A stretch of 64,000 nt of DNA from Glaciecola sp965660815 (GCA_965660815.1 CBFIBG010000005.1:1-64000); one strand, 5' to 3'. Numbered from the stretch's first letter, positions 35,821-45,315 are shown. Numbers and translations: made by a program. Notes: generated by a model from the letters alone, not told the origin.

Positions 35821-35842
35821 CGTATTAATACGCTAAAACTTT

Positions 35843-35873
35843 TGCTCGAGCTATACGCTCGAGCATTGTTTTT
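35843..35873 (+). terminator. Terminator-like hairpin between yajC and secD
   Basis: TGCTCGAGC (35843-35851), loop TATAC, GCTCGAGCA (35857-35865), then TTGTTTTT. The 9-pair stem is perfect. It lies in the 78-base gap between yajC and secD. Confidence 0.7.
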
Positions 35874-35898
35874 AAATGAAAAAATTTAGGATGTAACT

Positions 35899-37743
35899 GT
35901 GTTAAATCAAACCCCTATTTGGAAATATGTGCTTGTGGTTTTCGTTATGGTCATTTGTGGCCTTTACGCAATGCCAAACATTTACGGAGAAGATCCTGCC
36001 GTTCAAATATCTTCAGGTCGTAACGCCACAGTTACCGAGCAATTAGTGCCTAGCATTCAAACCACCTTGGAAGCCGCTAACGTTGAATTCAAAGAAGTGG
36101 AATATAATGACGAAAGAATACTGGTTCGTCTTAACGACAACGATACTCAGCTAAAAGCCAGAGAGTTGCTAGATAAAGAGTTAGGTGAGAACTATTTTGT
36201 TGCCATGAATCTGGCGCCCGATACTCCTGATTGGCTAGAAGCTTTAAACGCGGCCCCGATGAAATTGGGGTTAGACTTGCGCGGCGGCGTTCACTTTTTG
36301 ATGGAAGTGGATATGAAAAGCGCCATCGACAAAGCGTTTGAAGATGCTATCGGCGACTTTAGAACTCAACTACGCGAAGAAAAAATCTACTATCGTTCTG
36401 TACGACAGGCCGGTGACGAAATAGAAATTACCTTCCGAGAGCCAGACATGTTGGAAAAGGCTCAATTCTATTTGAGAAATAACTATAGAAATATGGAATT
36501 CAGTGAACGCGACGATTTAACGCTGCGCGCAGTTTTTACTGAAACTAGACTTGCTGAAATTAGAGATTATGCAGTTAAGCAAAATATCACAATTATTCGT
36601 AATCGTGTCAATCAGCTTGGTGTAGCAGAGCCCCTCGTACAAAAGCAAGGCGGCGAGAGAATTGTCGTACAGCTTCCTGGCATACAAGACACTGCTAAGG
36701 CAAAAGAAATACTCAACGCTACTGCGACGCTAGAATTTAGGTTACTAGACCAAAACAATGATGTAAGAGATGCGGTAAACGGCAGAGTTCCAGCAAGAAG
36801 CCAACTTCTTTATGATAGAAACGGTGCTCCAGTGTTACTGCGCAATGAAATAATGCTAACAGGAAACCACATCATAGATGCCAACAGCAGTACAGATGAA
36901 AATGGATTTCCTCAGGTGAACATATCCTTAGACTCAAAAGGTGGGAGCAAAATGTCTAACGCCACTAAGGACAACATTGGCAAGCCAATGGCAACTGTTT
37001 TTATCGAGTTTAAGGCCACAGATGAGCGAGGCCCAGATGGTCGCCTTATCTTCGAGAAGCAAGAAGAAGTAATTAACGTTGCAACTATACAAGCGAGGCT
37101 CGGAAACTCATTTAGAATAACCGGCATCGATAATCCCAAGGAAGCTCGCGACTTGAGCTTGCTGCTAAGAGCAGGGGCATTAATCGCACCAATACAAATT
37201 GTTGAAGAGCGAACAGTAGGCCCTAGTCTCGGGGCTGAAAATATTAAACAAGGAATGTTAGCCATACAGTTTGGATTGGCGGGCGTGCTTATATTCATGC
37301 TCATTTACTATCGAGCGTTTGGAGTCGTAGCCAGTGCCGCTTTGATAACAAATGTGATTATGATTGCTGGCATAATGTCTATGATACCAGGCGCTACTTT
37401 GACGTTGCCGGGCATGGCTGGAATAGTATTAACCGTCGGTATGGCAGTAGATGCTAACGTATTGATATTTGAGCGAATAAGAGAAGAGCTGCGCGAAGGG
37501 AGAAGCCCACAGCAAGCCATTCACTTTGGGTATGACAACGCGTTCTCGACGATATTAGACGCTAACATCACTACTTTCATTGCAGGTATGATTTTATTTG
37601 CGGTAGGCACAGGGCCTATTAAAGGGTTCTCAATTACTCTGATGATTGGAATAGTAACGTCAATGTTTACTGCGATTATTGTGACTCGAGTCTTAGTTAA
37701 TCTTATTTGGGGCGGTAAACGCGTCAAATCACTTGCGATTTAA
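35899..37743 (+). CDS. secD: Protein translocase subunit SecD
   Basis: A 614-residue RND-like membrane protein that uses the proton gradient to pull exported proteins through SecYEG. It has one N-terminal helix (about 8-26), the large periplasmic P1 region (note LGLDLRGGVHFLMEVD, IIRNRVNQLGVAEPLVQKQGGERIVVQLPG), and a C-terminal bundle of five helices from about 450, including GMAVDANVLIFERIREEL with the conserved Asp. The start is GTG with AGGAT 6 bases before it. secF follows after 11 bases. Confidence 0.98.
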   Translation: MLNQTPIWKYVLVVFVMVICGLYAMPNIYGEDPAVQISSGRNATVTEQLVPSIQTTLEAANVEFKEVEYNDERILVRLNDNDTQLKARELLDKELGENYFVAMNLAPDTPDWLEALNAAPMKLGLDLRGGVHFLMEVDMKSAIDKAFEDAIGDFRTQLREEKIYYRSVRQAGDEIEITFREPDMLEKAQFYLRNNYRNMEFSERDDLTLRAVFTETRLAEIRDYAVKQNITIIRNRVNQLGVAEPLVQKQGGERIVVQLPGIQDTAKAKEILNATATLEFRLLDQNNDVRDAVNGRVPARSQLLYDRNGAPVLLRNEIMLTGNHIIDANSSTDENGFPQVNISLDSKGGSKMSNATKDNIGKPMATVFIEFKATDERGPDGRLIFEKQEEVINVATIQARLGNSFRITGIDNPKEARDLSLLLRAGALIAPIQIVEERTVGPSLGAENIKQGMLAIQFGLAGVLIFMLIYYRAFGVVASAALITNVIMIAGIMSMIPGATLTLPGMAGIVLTVGMAVDANVLIFERIREELREGRSPQQAIHFGYDNAFSTILDANITTFIAGMILFAVGTGPIKGFSITLMIGIVTSMFTAIIVTRVLVNLIWGGKRVKSLAI

Positions 37744-37754
37744 AGGATCTACAG

Positions 37755-38699
37755 ATGAAATTTCAAATTTTAAAGCTCAAAGAAACTGTAGACTTTATGA
37801 AGTTGCGCATACCCGCAATGATTCTGTCTACCGTGTTAATTTTAGGCTCGCTCACCTCCCTAGCAATTAATCAATTAAATTGGGGGCTAGATTTTACTGG
37901 CGGTACCGAAATTCAAGTAAGCTACCCGCAAGGAGCAGATTTAGAACAAGTAAGACTGGAGCTTACAGAAGCTAATTTTCCAGATGCAGTCGTACAAAAC
38001 TTTGGCAGCAGCCAAGATGTGTTGATAAGGATTGCCCCAAGAGATGACCTACCTAAGGAAAAAATTGGTGACTTCGTAGTTGAAGCGCTTAAAGCTAACA
38101 ACGACAGCGTTATAATGGAAAGCATCAGTTTTGTCGGTCCAAGTATTGGTGAAGAGCTGACAGAGCAGGGCGGTTTGGCGATGTTAGTTGCGCTGATATG
38201 TATCTTGATCTACGTCGCTATGCGGTTTGAGTATAGGTTTGCGCTTGGATCGGTGTCGGCACTTTTACATGACGTTATTATTACTTTAGGACTGTTCTCA
38301 GTGCTACAGCTAGAGTTTGATCTAACCGTATTAGCGGCTCTATTAGCGGTAATTGGTTATTCCCTTAACGACACCATTGTAGTGTCCGATAGGATCAGAG
38401 AAAACTTCAGAAAGGTAAGAAAAGGGACTCCGACTGAAATCATTAACATTTCTCTTACGCAAACGTTGAATAGAACCATTGTTACCTCCTTGACTACCAT
38501 CATCGTGTTATTAGCGCTATTTTTTAAAGGTGGGGCTTTGATACACGGTTTTGCCACTGCTTTGCTGTTTGGCGTTATTATAGGTACCTATTCATCGGTG
38601 TATATTGCCAGTTCTGTTGCGCTCGCGTTAGGCATCAGCAAAGAAGATCTGATGCCTCCAGAAGTCGAAAAAGAAGGCGAGGATTTAGAGCCATTGTAA
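37755..38699 (+). CDS. secF: Protein translocase subunit SecF
   Basis: A 314-residue partner of SecD with six membrane helices. It has the N-terminal WGLDFTGGTEIQVSYPQGAD, the SFVGPSIGEEL block before the second helix, and the C-terminal IGYSLNDTIVVSDRIRENFRK carrying the conserved Asp. Length is as in E. coli (323). It ends the yajC-secD-secF set. Confidence 0.98.
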   Translation: MKFQILKLKETVDFMKLRIPAMILSTVLILGSLTSLAINQLNWGLDFTGGTEIQVSYPQGADLEQVRLELTEANFPDAVVQNFGSSQDVLIRIAPRDDLPKEKIGDFVVEALKANNDSVIMESISFVGPSIGEELTEQGGLAMLVALICILIYVAMRFEYRFALGSVSALLHDVIITLGLFSVLQLEFDLTVLAALLAVIGYSLNDTIVVSDRIRENFRKVRKGTPTEIINISLTQTLNRTIVTSLTTIIVLLALFFKGGALIHGFATALLFGVIIGTYSSVYIASSVALALGISKEDLMPPEVEKEGEDLEPL

Positions 38700-38777
38700 G
38701 TATTTCGAAAAAATGAACTAAAATTGAGCTTTTGTGCACCAATTATTCGTAAAACACTAAAAAAAGAGGATTGTTTT

Positions 38778-39509
38778 ATGGATTTTAAAAAAGTGATTGG
38801 TGGTCTTTCAAAATCTGGTGCGTTAAGCGGTTTCATGGGCGGCGTTGCCGGTGGCGGTTTAACCTCGATGATGACAGGTAAAAAGGGCAGGAAGACGGGC
38901 AAGTCTGCATTAAAAGTAGGCGCCCTTGCAGCGGTTGGCGGTTTGGCTTGGAAAGCGTATCAACAATATTCAAACAATCAAAAGAATGCTGGCTTAGGTG
39001 ATGCGCAAACAATGAGCGGTTCATTTAGTGGCCAGTCATTCGCCTCGGCTCCAAGTTCAAACCAATCTAATTTAGGCGGATCGCAATCAAACGCTAGATT
39101 TGATTTTACGCCAGCACGCATTGAGCAGCAGGCGTTTGAAGAGGTAGTGGACGATAACAACGAAAGCGGACAAATGTTGCTAATGAGAGCCATGATTGCA
39201 GCCGCTTCTTCAGATGGTCATATTGATGACAACGAAAGGCAGAAAATTTTTGCCCAAGTTGAGACGATGGATTTAGCACTTGAAGAAAAAGCAACCTTAT
39301 TTGACGAGCTAAGAAAACCACTTGATTTAAATGCGCTGGTTTCGCAAGTTCCCGATGCTCAAACGGGGATCGAAGTCTACGCCGCGAGCGCAAGTGCGTT
39401 AGACCTTAACCAGCAGCATTCGAAACAATATTTGAACGCCTTGGCAAATGAATTATGCATACCTAGAGAACTCACGCATTCAATCCATCAACAGCTTGAG
39501 CAGTATTAA
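38778..39509 (+). CDS. DUF533 (YebE-like) protein
   Basis: From ATG 38778, with GAGG 7-8 bases upstream, the product has 243 residues. The N-terminal 70 residues are Gly/Lys-rich with short hydrophobic stretches (FMGGVAGGGLTSMM, AALAAVGGLAWKAY) that may sit in the inner membrane. After a Ser/Gln linker, about residues 125-243 form a helical TerB-like domain (LLMRAMIAAASSDGHIDDNERQKI). YebE in E. coli is induced by envelope stress and uncharacterised. It stands 79 bases after secF. Confidence 0.82.
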   Translation: MDFKKVIGGLSKSGALSGFMGGVAGGGLTSMMTGKKGRKTGKSALKVGALAAVGGLAWKAYQQYSNNQKNAGLGDAQTMSGSFSGQSFASAPSSNQSNLGGSQSNARFDFTPARIEQQAFEEVVDDNNESGQMLLMRAMIAAASSDGHIDDNERQKIFAQVETMDLALEEKATLFDELRKPLDLNALVSQVPDAQTGIEVYAASASALDLNQQHSKQYLNALANELCIPRELTHSIHQQLEQY

Positions 39510-39594
39510 ATCGCTGAAAGATTACCAACTTTTAACGATCATTAAATTGTCGCTAAGCGTAATGTAAGAATTGAATAAAAAATAAGAGAATGCT

Positions 39595-40227
39595 ATGAGA
39601 AATTTAAAATTCAGTGTGACGCTTTGCGTCGTGCTCACCTTGACTGGCTGCGTATCATGGGTATTTGCGAAAAGTCCATTTAATGACATGCCGGAGGGGA
39701 CTTATAACTTAGATTTAAGCCACGCTTCTGTTGTATGGAAGGTATCCCACCTAGGACTCTCCGATTACGTGGCCAGATTCGCAGACTTTGATGCGAGTAT
39801 TGACTATGATGCTGACAACATTACTAACAGCAAGGTGATGGCCTCTATAAACCCTATGTCTATTCAAACGGCCTATCCAAACGCAGATGAAAAAGACTTT
39901 AATAAGGTGCTAGCTACCGAAGAAGGCTGGTTTAATGCCGGTCAATTTGCATCGATAGACTTTATTTCTACGTCTATTGAAATGACAGGAGATAAAACCG
40001 CAGTAATGAACGGCGAACTCACTTTCTTGGGGGTTACTAAGCCTGTCACTTTAGATGTTGTGTTTAATGGCGCAATGCAAGTTCAGCCGTTTAGTCGCAA
40101 GCCGACTATGGGATTTTCCGCCACTACGACCATCAAACGGTCTGACTGGGGCATGTCCAAATATGTTCCTCAAATTGGAGACAGCGTAGAGGTTATGATT
40201 GAAGGTGAATTTGCAAAAGAAGATTAA
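39595..40227 (+). CDS. YceI-family lipid-binding protein (first copy)
   Basis: A 210-residue exported protein. Its start has a hydrophobic segment ending in the lipobox-like LTGC, but a second possible cleavage follows WVFA, so either a lipoprotein or a free periplasmic protein is possible. The body is a YceI lipocalin-like barrel: GTYNLDLSHASVVWKVSHLGLSDYV, a strand-turn region with ASINPMSIQT, and SFSATTTIKRSDWGM near the end. Family members bind polyprenyl lipids such as ubiquinone-like molecules. A cytochrome b561 gene follows after 30 bases, a common association. Confidence 0.88.
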   Translation: MRNLKFSVTLCVVLTLTGCVSWVFAKSPFNDMPEGTYNLDLSHASVVWKVSHLGLSDYVARFADFDASIDYDADNITNSKVMASINPMSIQTAYPNADEKDFNKVLATEEGWFNAGQFASIDFISTSIEMTGDKTAVMNGELTFLGVTKPVTLDVVFNGAMQVQPFSRKPTMGFSATTTIKRSDWGMSKYVPQIGDSVEVMIEGEFAKED

Positions 40228-40257
40228 TTAATAGATCTCGATCAGTATTATTAAACA

Positions 40258-40824
40258 ATGAAACAACGCTATCACAGTTTGAGTATCTCTCTGCATTGGC
40301 TAATCGCATTAGGTCTGGTATTTATGTTTGTATCAGGCCTTTATATGGTCAATGCAGATATCTCTAAAGCTGACCAGTATCAGTTATTTCAGCTACACAA
40401 AGCTTCTGGCGTGGTTATGTTATGGGCGATAGTGGTTAGGCTCATAGTAAGAATTTGCGTTACGCCTCCTGATTTACCCGCTTCCATTCCAACCAAACAA
40501 GCACAAAAAGCGAAATTAGGGCATTTAGCGCTATATGGATGTTTGATTGTAATGCCGTTATCTGGCTGGGTTATGGTATCTGCCAGCCCTTTTGGTTTGC
40601 CTACTTTAGTGTTTGTAGATTGGATAAATTGGCCCCATATACCTGGTATAGCGCGCAACAAAATGGTTGAGTCTATTGCCAATAATGTGCATTGGGTGAC
40701 AGCCATTGTATTTGCTTCTTTTATTATAGGCCACATAGCGGCGGTCATATGGCACAAGAAAAACCATGGAATAAACTTGGTCAACAGAATGTGGTGGTCA
40801 AAATCTTCAGCGGAAAATAAATAA
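40258..40824 (+). CDS. Cytochrome b561 family membrane protein
   Basis: A 188-residue inner-membrane protein with four helices (about 10-28, 45-66, 88-110 and 140-165). Candidate heme ligands are H13 (SISLHWL), H47 (LHKASG), and the histidines in NNVHWVTA and IGHIAAVIWH, which fits two b-type hemes. E. coli CybB-type proteins oxidise ubiquinol, in some cases producing superoxide or accepting electrons from it. It is set between two YceI genes: it overlaps the second by one base (TAATG), so all three are likely made together and may handle quinones in the periplasm. Confidence 0.9.
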   Translation: MKQRYHSLSISLHWLIALGLVFMFVSGLYMVNADISKADQYQLFQLHKASGVVMLWAIVVRLIVRICVTPPDLPASIPTKQAQKAKLGHLALYGCLIVMPLSGWVMVSASPFGLPTLVFVDWINWPHIPGIARNKMVESIANNVHWVTAIVFASFIIGHIAAVIWHKKNHGINLVNRMWWSKSSAENK

Positions 40825-41363
40825 TGATGAAAAAAGTTAGGTTGTACTTTTGCTTGGTGATGCCTATGTGCTTGGCGGCTGCGTTTCCAACATATTCGAA
40901 GTCATATGAAATGAATCATAAAGATAGCGAAGTGACGTTTTCTGGAGAGCATGCTGGCATGGTATTTTCTGGTATATTCGAAAAATGGCAAGCGCAACTG
41001 ACGTTGCCTCCTGCGACGGACCCCAAAATTACGGCAATATTCCAATTGGCGTCGGCCAAAACCGGAGATTTTACATACGATAGCACACTTCCTGAAGGGG
41101 ATTGGTTTGATACGGTTAATTTTCCTGTGGGCAAATTTGAAAGTTCTCAAATTAACAAAGCGGATCGTGGCTACCAGGTGCAGGGTATGCTAACCCTGCG
41201 AGGGATAAGCAAACCTCAAACGTTTATATTATTTGAATCTGACGAAGGGTTCAGTGCTCAGTTTAATATTGACCGTTTGGCGTATCAAATCGGGTATGAT
41301 TCAGACCCTGAAGCTGAATGGGTGAGCCGAGATATCGTCATGGAATTAAATCTGGTCAAATGA
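40824..41363 (+). CDS. YceI-family protein (second copy)
   Basis: A 179-residue protein with a classic signal peptide (about 1-25, ending PTYSKS) and a YceI barrel: YEMNHKDSEVTFSGEHAGMVFSGIF, LPEGDWFDTVNFPVGKFESS, and GMLTLRGISKPQTF. It differs clearly from the first copy and is not a recent duplicate. Its start codon shares a base with the stop of the cytochrome b561 gene. Confidence 0.88.
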   Translation: MMKKVRLYFCLVMPMCLAAAFPTYSKSYEMNHKDSEVTFSGEHAGMVFSGIFEKWQAQLTLPPATDPKITAIFQLASAKTGDFTYDSTLPEGDWFDTVNFPVGKFESSQINKADRGYQVQGMLTLRGISKPQTFILFESDEGFSAQFNIDRLAYQIGYDSDPEAEWVSRDIVMELNLVK

Positions 41364-41480
41364 CACGATATCGTTGAGATATTTCTTCACAGAAGCCGCT
41401 GTACCTTTCGTACTGTTTTAACGTTATCATCGAATAGCAAACTAAGCATTGTTGCAAGCTTCGCTAACAGAGTCAGTTAT

Positions 41481-43085
41481 TTATTCACTCATTCGGCGTT
41501 TGACCATTTTAAAATAAAGGTAAGATGGCGCTACTACCAATGCAGCAATGGCCATTAGAACCCATTCATAAGTTTGACCGAATGAATTGAAATTAATTAA
41601 TTGATACGCCAATTCATTATTGACTTCATCAGCATAGGCAAATGGACCGACAGCAGCGTTTTTTGCGATAGAAAAGGCGTTACTAAATGCACTGTCCCAT
41701 CCTAAAGAAGAAAAAGAAGCATACGCTTTATAGCCTACTGCGCTGGCACCGAAGGCTATAACTCCTAAGGCGACCGCCCCAGTGCTAAGCAGACCAAAGC
41801 CTATTGCTCCAACAGTAAAGATACCAAACGAAATGATCCCGACGCTAATGGGGGCAATGGCGACACCGCCCCAAGCAAATAATAATCCATATGCTTTAGA
41901 GCCGCCCGCTATCCATCCAACTGAAGGTTGCTCGCTTTTTTCAGGCGTCCCAAGTTGTATGTGAATCAATGGGACACTAAATAGTGTCAGTTTAGTTTTA
42001 TACTCTCGGTGTTTATAAGATTGATCTACCTTTCTTTTGAATGCTTCAGGATTAAAGATTCTCTCTTGTGCTCTTAGATCTCGTATCCACTTAAACATAC
42101 TAGCAGTTAGTGCTACATAAACTATGATAAAAAGGAGCAACCAAATTTGAGACGCAATTGCTAAGCCTTTTGACCATTCATTATTACCAAATGCAAAATA
42201 CTTTAATCCGAACATGCCTAGCACCCAGACAAGAGCAATACCTAAGAACAAGCCTACTGTTTTGTACGCTAACTTTTTTTCATTCTCTGTACGAGATTGA
42301 TAAAGACTCGCCTTAAGTCCAAAAAACGAACTGGCTAAGCCAGACAATGAGGCTAAAAATCCTAACGAGCTGCCAAGTTTGAGCATGGAAGTGGTTTTTA
42401 CCGTTGATGCACCCAGTGCTGCTGCCGCAACATGTTTAGAAACATCTTCTATTGCCAAGGTCACTGCGGCCGTAAATGCGACTCCCGGCTTGCTTTTTTC
42501 AAGAGCTTCCTCAAGTAGAACTTCCATTGCTTTTTTAAGAATTTTTCTACCTCTCGATAAACGCTGTTTTGCCGTATCATGAGATAAATCCAACTGATCA
42601 GCAACTTGCTCCACTGATTGTTGCTCACGATAAAACAACACCAACGGCTCTCGGTAAGTAATATCAATATTACTCAATGTATCCCATAAAAGCGTTTGTT
42701 GTTGGTTGCTAATAGCAACTTCTTCTACTAGTGTGCTTGGCGCATCTGTAAAATCCGTCTCCGTAATGTCTTGAGCGGAATTGATGGGTTGTTTGCCTTC
42801 TTTTCTGAGGTAGTGGCTGACTTTAAATCGCAAAATGCCACATAACCAAGATTTAAGTTTCTCAGGGTCATGCAGATTTTCAAGTTTCTGCCAAGCTTCA
42901 ACAAACGTCTCCTGCGCCAAGTCTTCGCTGTGTTTAAAATCGCCAACAGATGAATAGGCTATAGAGCAGAGCAAGTTCTGATACTTAGTCACGATAACGC
43001 AAAATGCTTCTCTGTCGCCACCTAGGGCAGTCATGACAAGAGTTGAGTCATTAATCGAGTTACTTAATTTGGCTTTTTTAAACAT
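41481..43085 (-). CDS. ECF sigma factor fused to a large C-terminal membrane domain
   Basis: From ATG 43085 the product has 534 residues; the ORF extends to GTG 43136. Residues about 10-85 are sigma region 2 (YQNLLCSIAYSSVGDFKHSEDLAQETFVEAWQKL) and about 130-185 are region 4 with its helix-turn-helix (LSNIDITYREPLVLFYREQQSVEQVADQLDLSHDTAKQRLSRGRKIL). The remaining ~340 residues hold four hydrophobic segments, a soluble loop, a Gly/Ala/Ser stretch with a Gly about every five residues (about 405-460) and a last helix. The tail likely anchors or holds the sigma factor at the membrane in place of a separate anti-sigma factor, of which none is seen nearby. Target genes unknown. Confidence 0.85.
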   Translation of the reverse strand: MFKKAKLSNSINDSTLVMTALGGDREAFCVIVTKYQNLLCSIAYSSVGDFKHSEDLAQETFVEAWQKLENLHDPEKLKSWLCGILRFKVSHYLRKEGKQPINSAQDITETDFTDAPSTLVEEVAISNQQQTLLWDTLSNIDITYREPLVLFYREQQSVEQVADQLDLSHDTAKQRLSRGRKILKKAMEVLLEEALEKSKPGVAFTAAVTLAIEDVSKHVAAAALGASTVKTTSMLKLGSSLGFLASLSGLASSFFGLKASLYQSRTENEKKLAYKTVGLFLGIALVWVLGMFGLKYFAFGNNEWSKGLAIASQIWLLLFIIVYVALTASMFKWIRDLRAQERIFNPEAFKRKVDQSYKHREYKTKLTLFSVPLIHIQLGTPEKSEQPSVGWIAGGSKAYGLLFAWGGVAIAPISVGIISFGIFTVGAIGFGLLSTGAVALGVIAFGASAVGYKAYASFSSLGWDSAFSNAFSIAKNAAVGPFAYADEVNNELAYQLINFNSFGQTYEWVLMAIAALVVAPSYLYFKMVKRRMSE

Positions 43086-43172
43086 ATTTGGTTCGTTATT
43101 GAAATGGCTGAGTTTCCAATAGGTGTATTCAAACACAAAAAAGGTGACAAAACTTTTTATTTATTTTTTGGG

Positions 43173-44333
43173 TTATTTGCCCAGATAGTGCTGGTACATA
43201 AACTCTCTTAAACGGCCGAGCCCTTCGATGATATCGTCTGTACTTCGAGCATAAGAGAAACGCAGAGTTTGATGTCCACGAATAGGGTCGAAATCTAGAC
43301 CTGGCGTTACTGCGACGCCAGCGTGGTGTAAAATCTGGTGTGCGAATGAGCGGCTGTCATCAGTAAATTCAGAGACGTCTGCATAGATGTAAAACGCACC
43401 GTCAGGTGGCGCAAAGCGAGTAAAGCCTGCCTTTGGTAAGCCCTCTAACATAAGAGCTCGGTTAGTACTGTACACCGCTAAATTATGCTCTAGCTGATCA
43501 CTATCGTCTATAGCGGCGAGGGCGGCAACTTGGCTAACATGCGGCGCACAAATAAACATGTTTTGTGCGATTCTTTCAATTATTCGCACATGGTTTTCGG
43601 GTACGATCATCCAGCCCACTCGCCAGCCTGTCATTGAAAAATATTTTGAAAATGAATTGATGACATAAGCATCATCACTTACTTGAAGTGCTGTGACGGC
43701 TTTAGCCTCATATTCAATCCCATGATAAATTTCATCTGAAACAAATGCAGCATTTTGTGCTGCACATGCCTGACTTAGACAACTCAACGCCTCTTTATTC
43801 AACATGGTGCCGGTTGGATTTGCTGGAGATGCAACTAAAAGTCCGGCTAAATCTAAACTTTGCAATTCAGAGGCAACGGGTTGGAATTTGTTGCAAGAGT
43901 AGGTTGAAATATTGACTGGCGTCAAATCCATTGCACTGAGGATCTGACGATAACTGGGGTAACCTGGTGCTCCAATACCAACTCGGTTACCAGTATCAAA
44001 AAGAGCAGTAAAAGCCAAAATAAAGGCTGCGGAAGAACCGGAAGTCACAATCACTCTATTAGGGTCAAGGTCAACGTTATACCACTGTCCGTATAATTTT
44101 GCGATACGTTGGCGCAATGCAGGCAGTCCTAAAGACACAGTATACCCCATAGGATTTACTGTCATCTCTTGCATTACTGCCTTTATAGCAGCGTTTGGTG
44201 CGCCCGAGCCAGGCTGACCAACCTCCATGTGAATAATATGGCGGCCTTCAGCCTCTGCTTGGCGCGCCAACTCCATAATGTCCATCACAATGAAAGGATC
44301 TACTTTAGAACGTTTAGATAATTTTATCGACAT
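43173..44333 (-). CDS. Class I/II PLP-dependent aminotransferase
   Basis: A 386-residue fold-type I aminotransferase. The PLP-binding Lys is in INSFSKYFSMTGWRVGW; SPANPTGTMLN and SDEIYHG supply the PLP-stacking and Asp/Tyr contacts, and the C-terminal RFSYARS has the carboxylate-binding Arg. It resembles the aspartate/alanine-type transaminases of subfamily I-gamma, but the amino donor cannot be fixed by eye. It stands alone, 37 bases upstream of the sigma factor start region on the same strand. Confidence 0.87.
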   Translation of the reverse strand: MSIKLSKRSKVDPFIVMDIMELARQAEAEGRHIIHMEVGQPGSGAPNAAIKAVMQEMTVNPMGYTVSLGLPALRQRIAKLYGQWYNVDLDPNRVIVTSGSSAAFILAFTALFDTGNRVGIGAPGYPSYRQILSAMDLTPVNISTYSCNKFQPVASELQSLDLAGLLVASPANPTGTMLNKEALSCLSQACAAQNAAFVSDEIYHGIEYEAKAVTALQVSDDAYVINSFSKYFSMTGWRVGWMIVPENHVRIIERIAQNMFICAPHVSQVAALAAIDDSDQLEHNLAVYSTNRALMLEGLPKAGFTRFAPPDGAFYIYADVSEFTDDSRSFAHQILHHAGVAVTPGLDFDPIRGHQTLRFSYARSTDDIIEGLGRLREFMYQHYLGK

Positions 44334-44715
44334 ACAATACAGATAAGAACGTTTGTTATTGAAAGAGCTTGACGAAATAATATAGAAAGTCAGAAAATTA
44401 ACAATGAAAGTTTGTCGCTAGACTACTATCGGCGTTTGATTCCTTATAATATCACTAAAAATACGCTCCGTTTTGAATTCGTTATCCCGAACAGCCATCT
44501 ATTGCACAAAGGTGTTTCTTAACTCTATTCTCATGTGCCCCCCCAAGCTCAGAATACTAGCAGATATTTTTTATGTCACCTTTTCCTGAAATTATGCACT
44601 TGATAATTAACGGCCCTGTGTGATTAGCAAATCATAAGTCTCATGGGGGGTTATCCAAACACAAAATAACCAGTACATTTAAATCATTTATTGGTTGTAA
44701 ATTTAGGAATCGAAT
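44334..44715. other. Divergent intergenic region, no clear genes
   Basis: 382 bases between the aminotransferase and CIA30 genes. A run of seven C (about 44539-44545) and a run of six G (about 44645-44650), each beside CTCATG, could pair over 100 bases, but no compact hairpin is seen. A TATAAT-like TTATAATA lies near 44445 on the plus strand. No open frame looks like a gene. Confidence 0.4.
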
Positions 44716-45315
44716 ATGAATATTTTATGTACATTATTTAATTTGATGTTGCTTGTTTTATCTTTACTGATACCCACCACAATCCATGCAAATGAAAATA
44801 ATACCGACTCAAGCCCCCTAATTGATGACTTCAAACATGAAACAAACAATGAATTTGGCGTACCAAGGCAATATATTGATGACACTATGGTTGGTGGAGC
44901 AACTAAAACTCATCTATCTATCGAAAACGGTAAGATGCAGTTAAAAGGTGACATTGCACCTCCAAGGGGTCAGCCAGGGTGGGCTAGCACTGTGCAATTA
45001 TTAGATCACGAGGGTAAGCCTAAAGATCTCTCCAATTATAGTGGTATCCGCTTAGTATTGAAGATTAACAGCGGTAGCCTTTCAGTCTCAGCAAACAGTA
45101 ATTTAATAGACAATTTCGACTACCATTCTTCAGTTGTGGTAGCAAAAAATGACGGTAAGTTTCACGAAGTCAAAATCCCATTTGACACTATGAAGCGCAG
45201 TTGGTCAGAACAGACCAAACTTGACAAGAAAACTATCAATAGTTTGAGTCTTGTTGCCTTTAGCCTGCAACCGGCATCTTTTGACTATGTCATTGATAGT
45301 ATCAGTTTCTACTAA
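44716..45315 (+). CDS. Exported CIA30 (complex I intermediate-associated) domain protein
   Basis: A 199-residue protein with a signal peptide (about 1-25, ending TTIHA). The rest matches the CIA30/NDUFAF1-like beta-sandwich found in many bacterial proteins: DDTMVGGATKTHLSIENGKMQLKGDI, GWASTVQLL, SNYSGIRLVLK, and a closing segment LVAFSLQPASFDYVIDSISFY. In mitochondria the domain aids complex I assembly; in exported bacterial proteins its role is not known. An acyltransferase gene follows after 38 bases, probably in the same transcript. Confidence 0.78.
   Translation: MNILCTLFNLMLLVLSLLIPTTIHANENNTDSSPLIDDFKHETNNEFGVPRQYIDDTMVGGATKTHLSIENGKMQLKGDIAPPRGQPGWASTVQLLDHEGKPKDLSNYSGIRLVLKINSGSLSVSANSNLIDNFDYHSSVVVAKNDGKFHEVKIPFDTMKRSWSEQTKLDKKTINSLSLVAFSLQPASFDYVIDSISFY

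Noticed and set aside
43086..43136. Upstream GTG start of the sigma factor (17 extra residues)
   Set aside because: The added residues do not resemble an ECF N terminus and no ribosome site precedes the GTG; ATG 43085 is preferred.
44530..44652. C-run and G-run as a long-range RNA structure or small RNA
   Set aside because: The runs are about 100 bases apart with no supporting stem around them; chance is likely.
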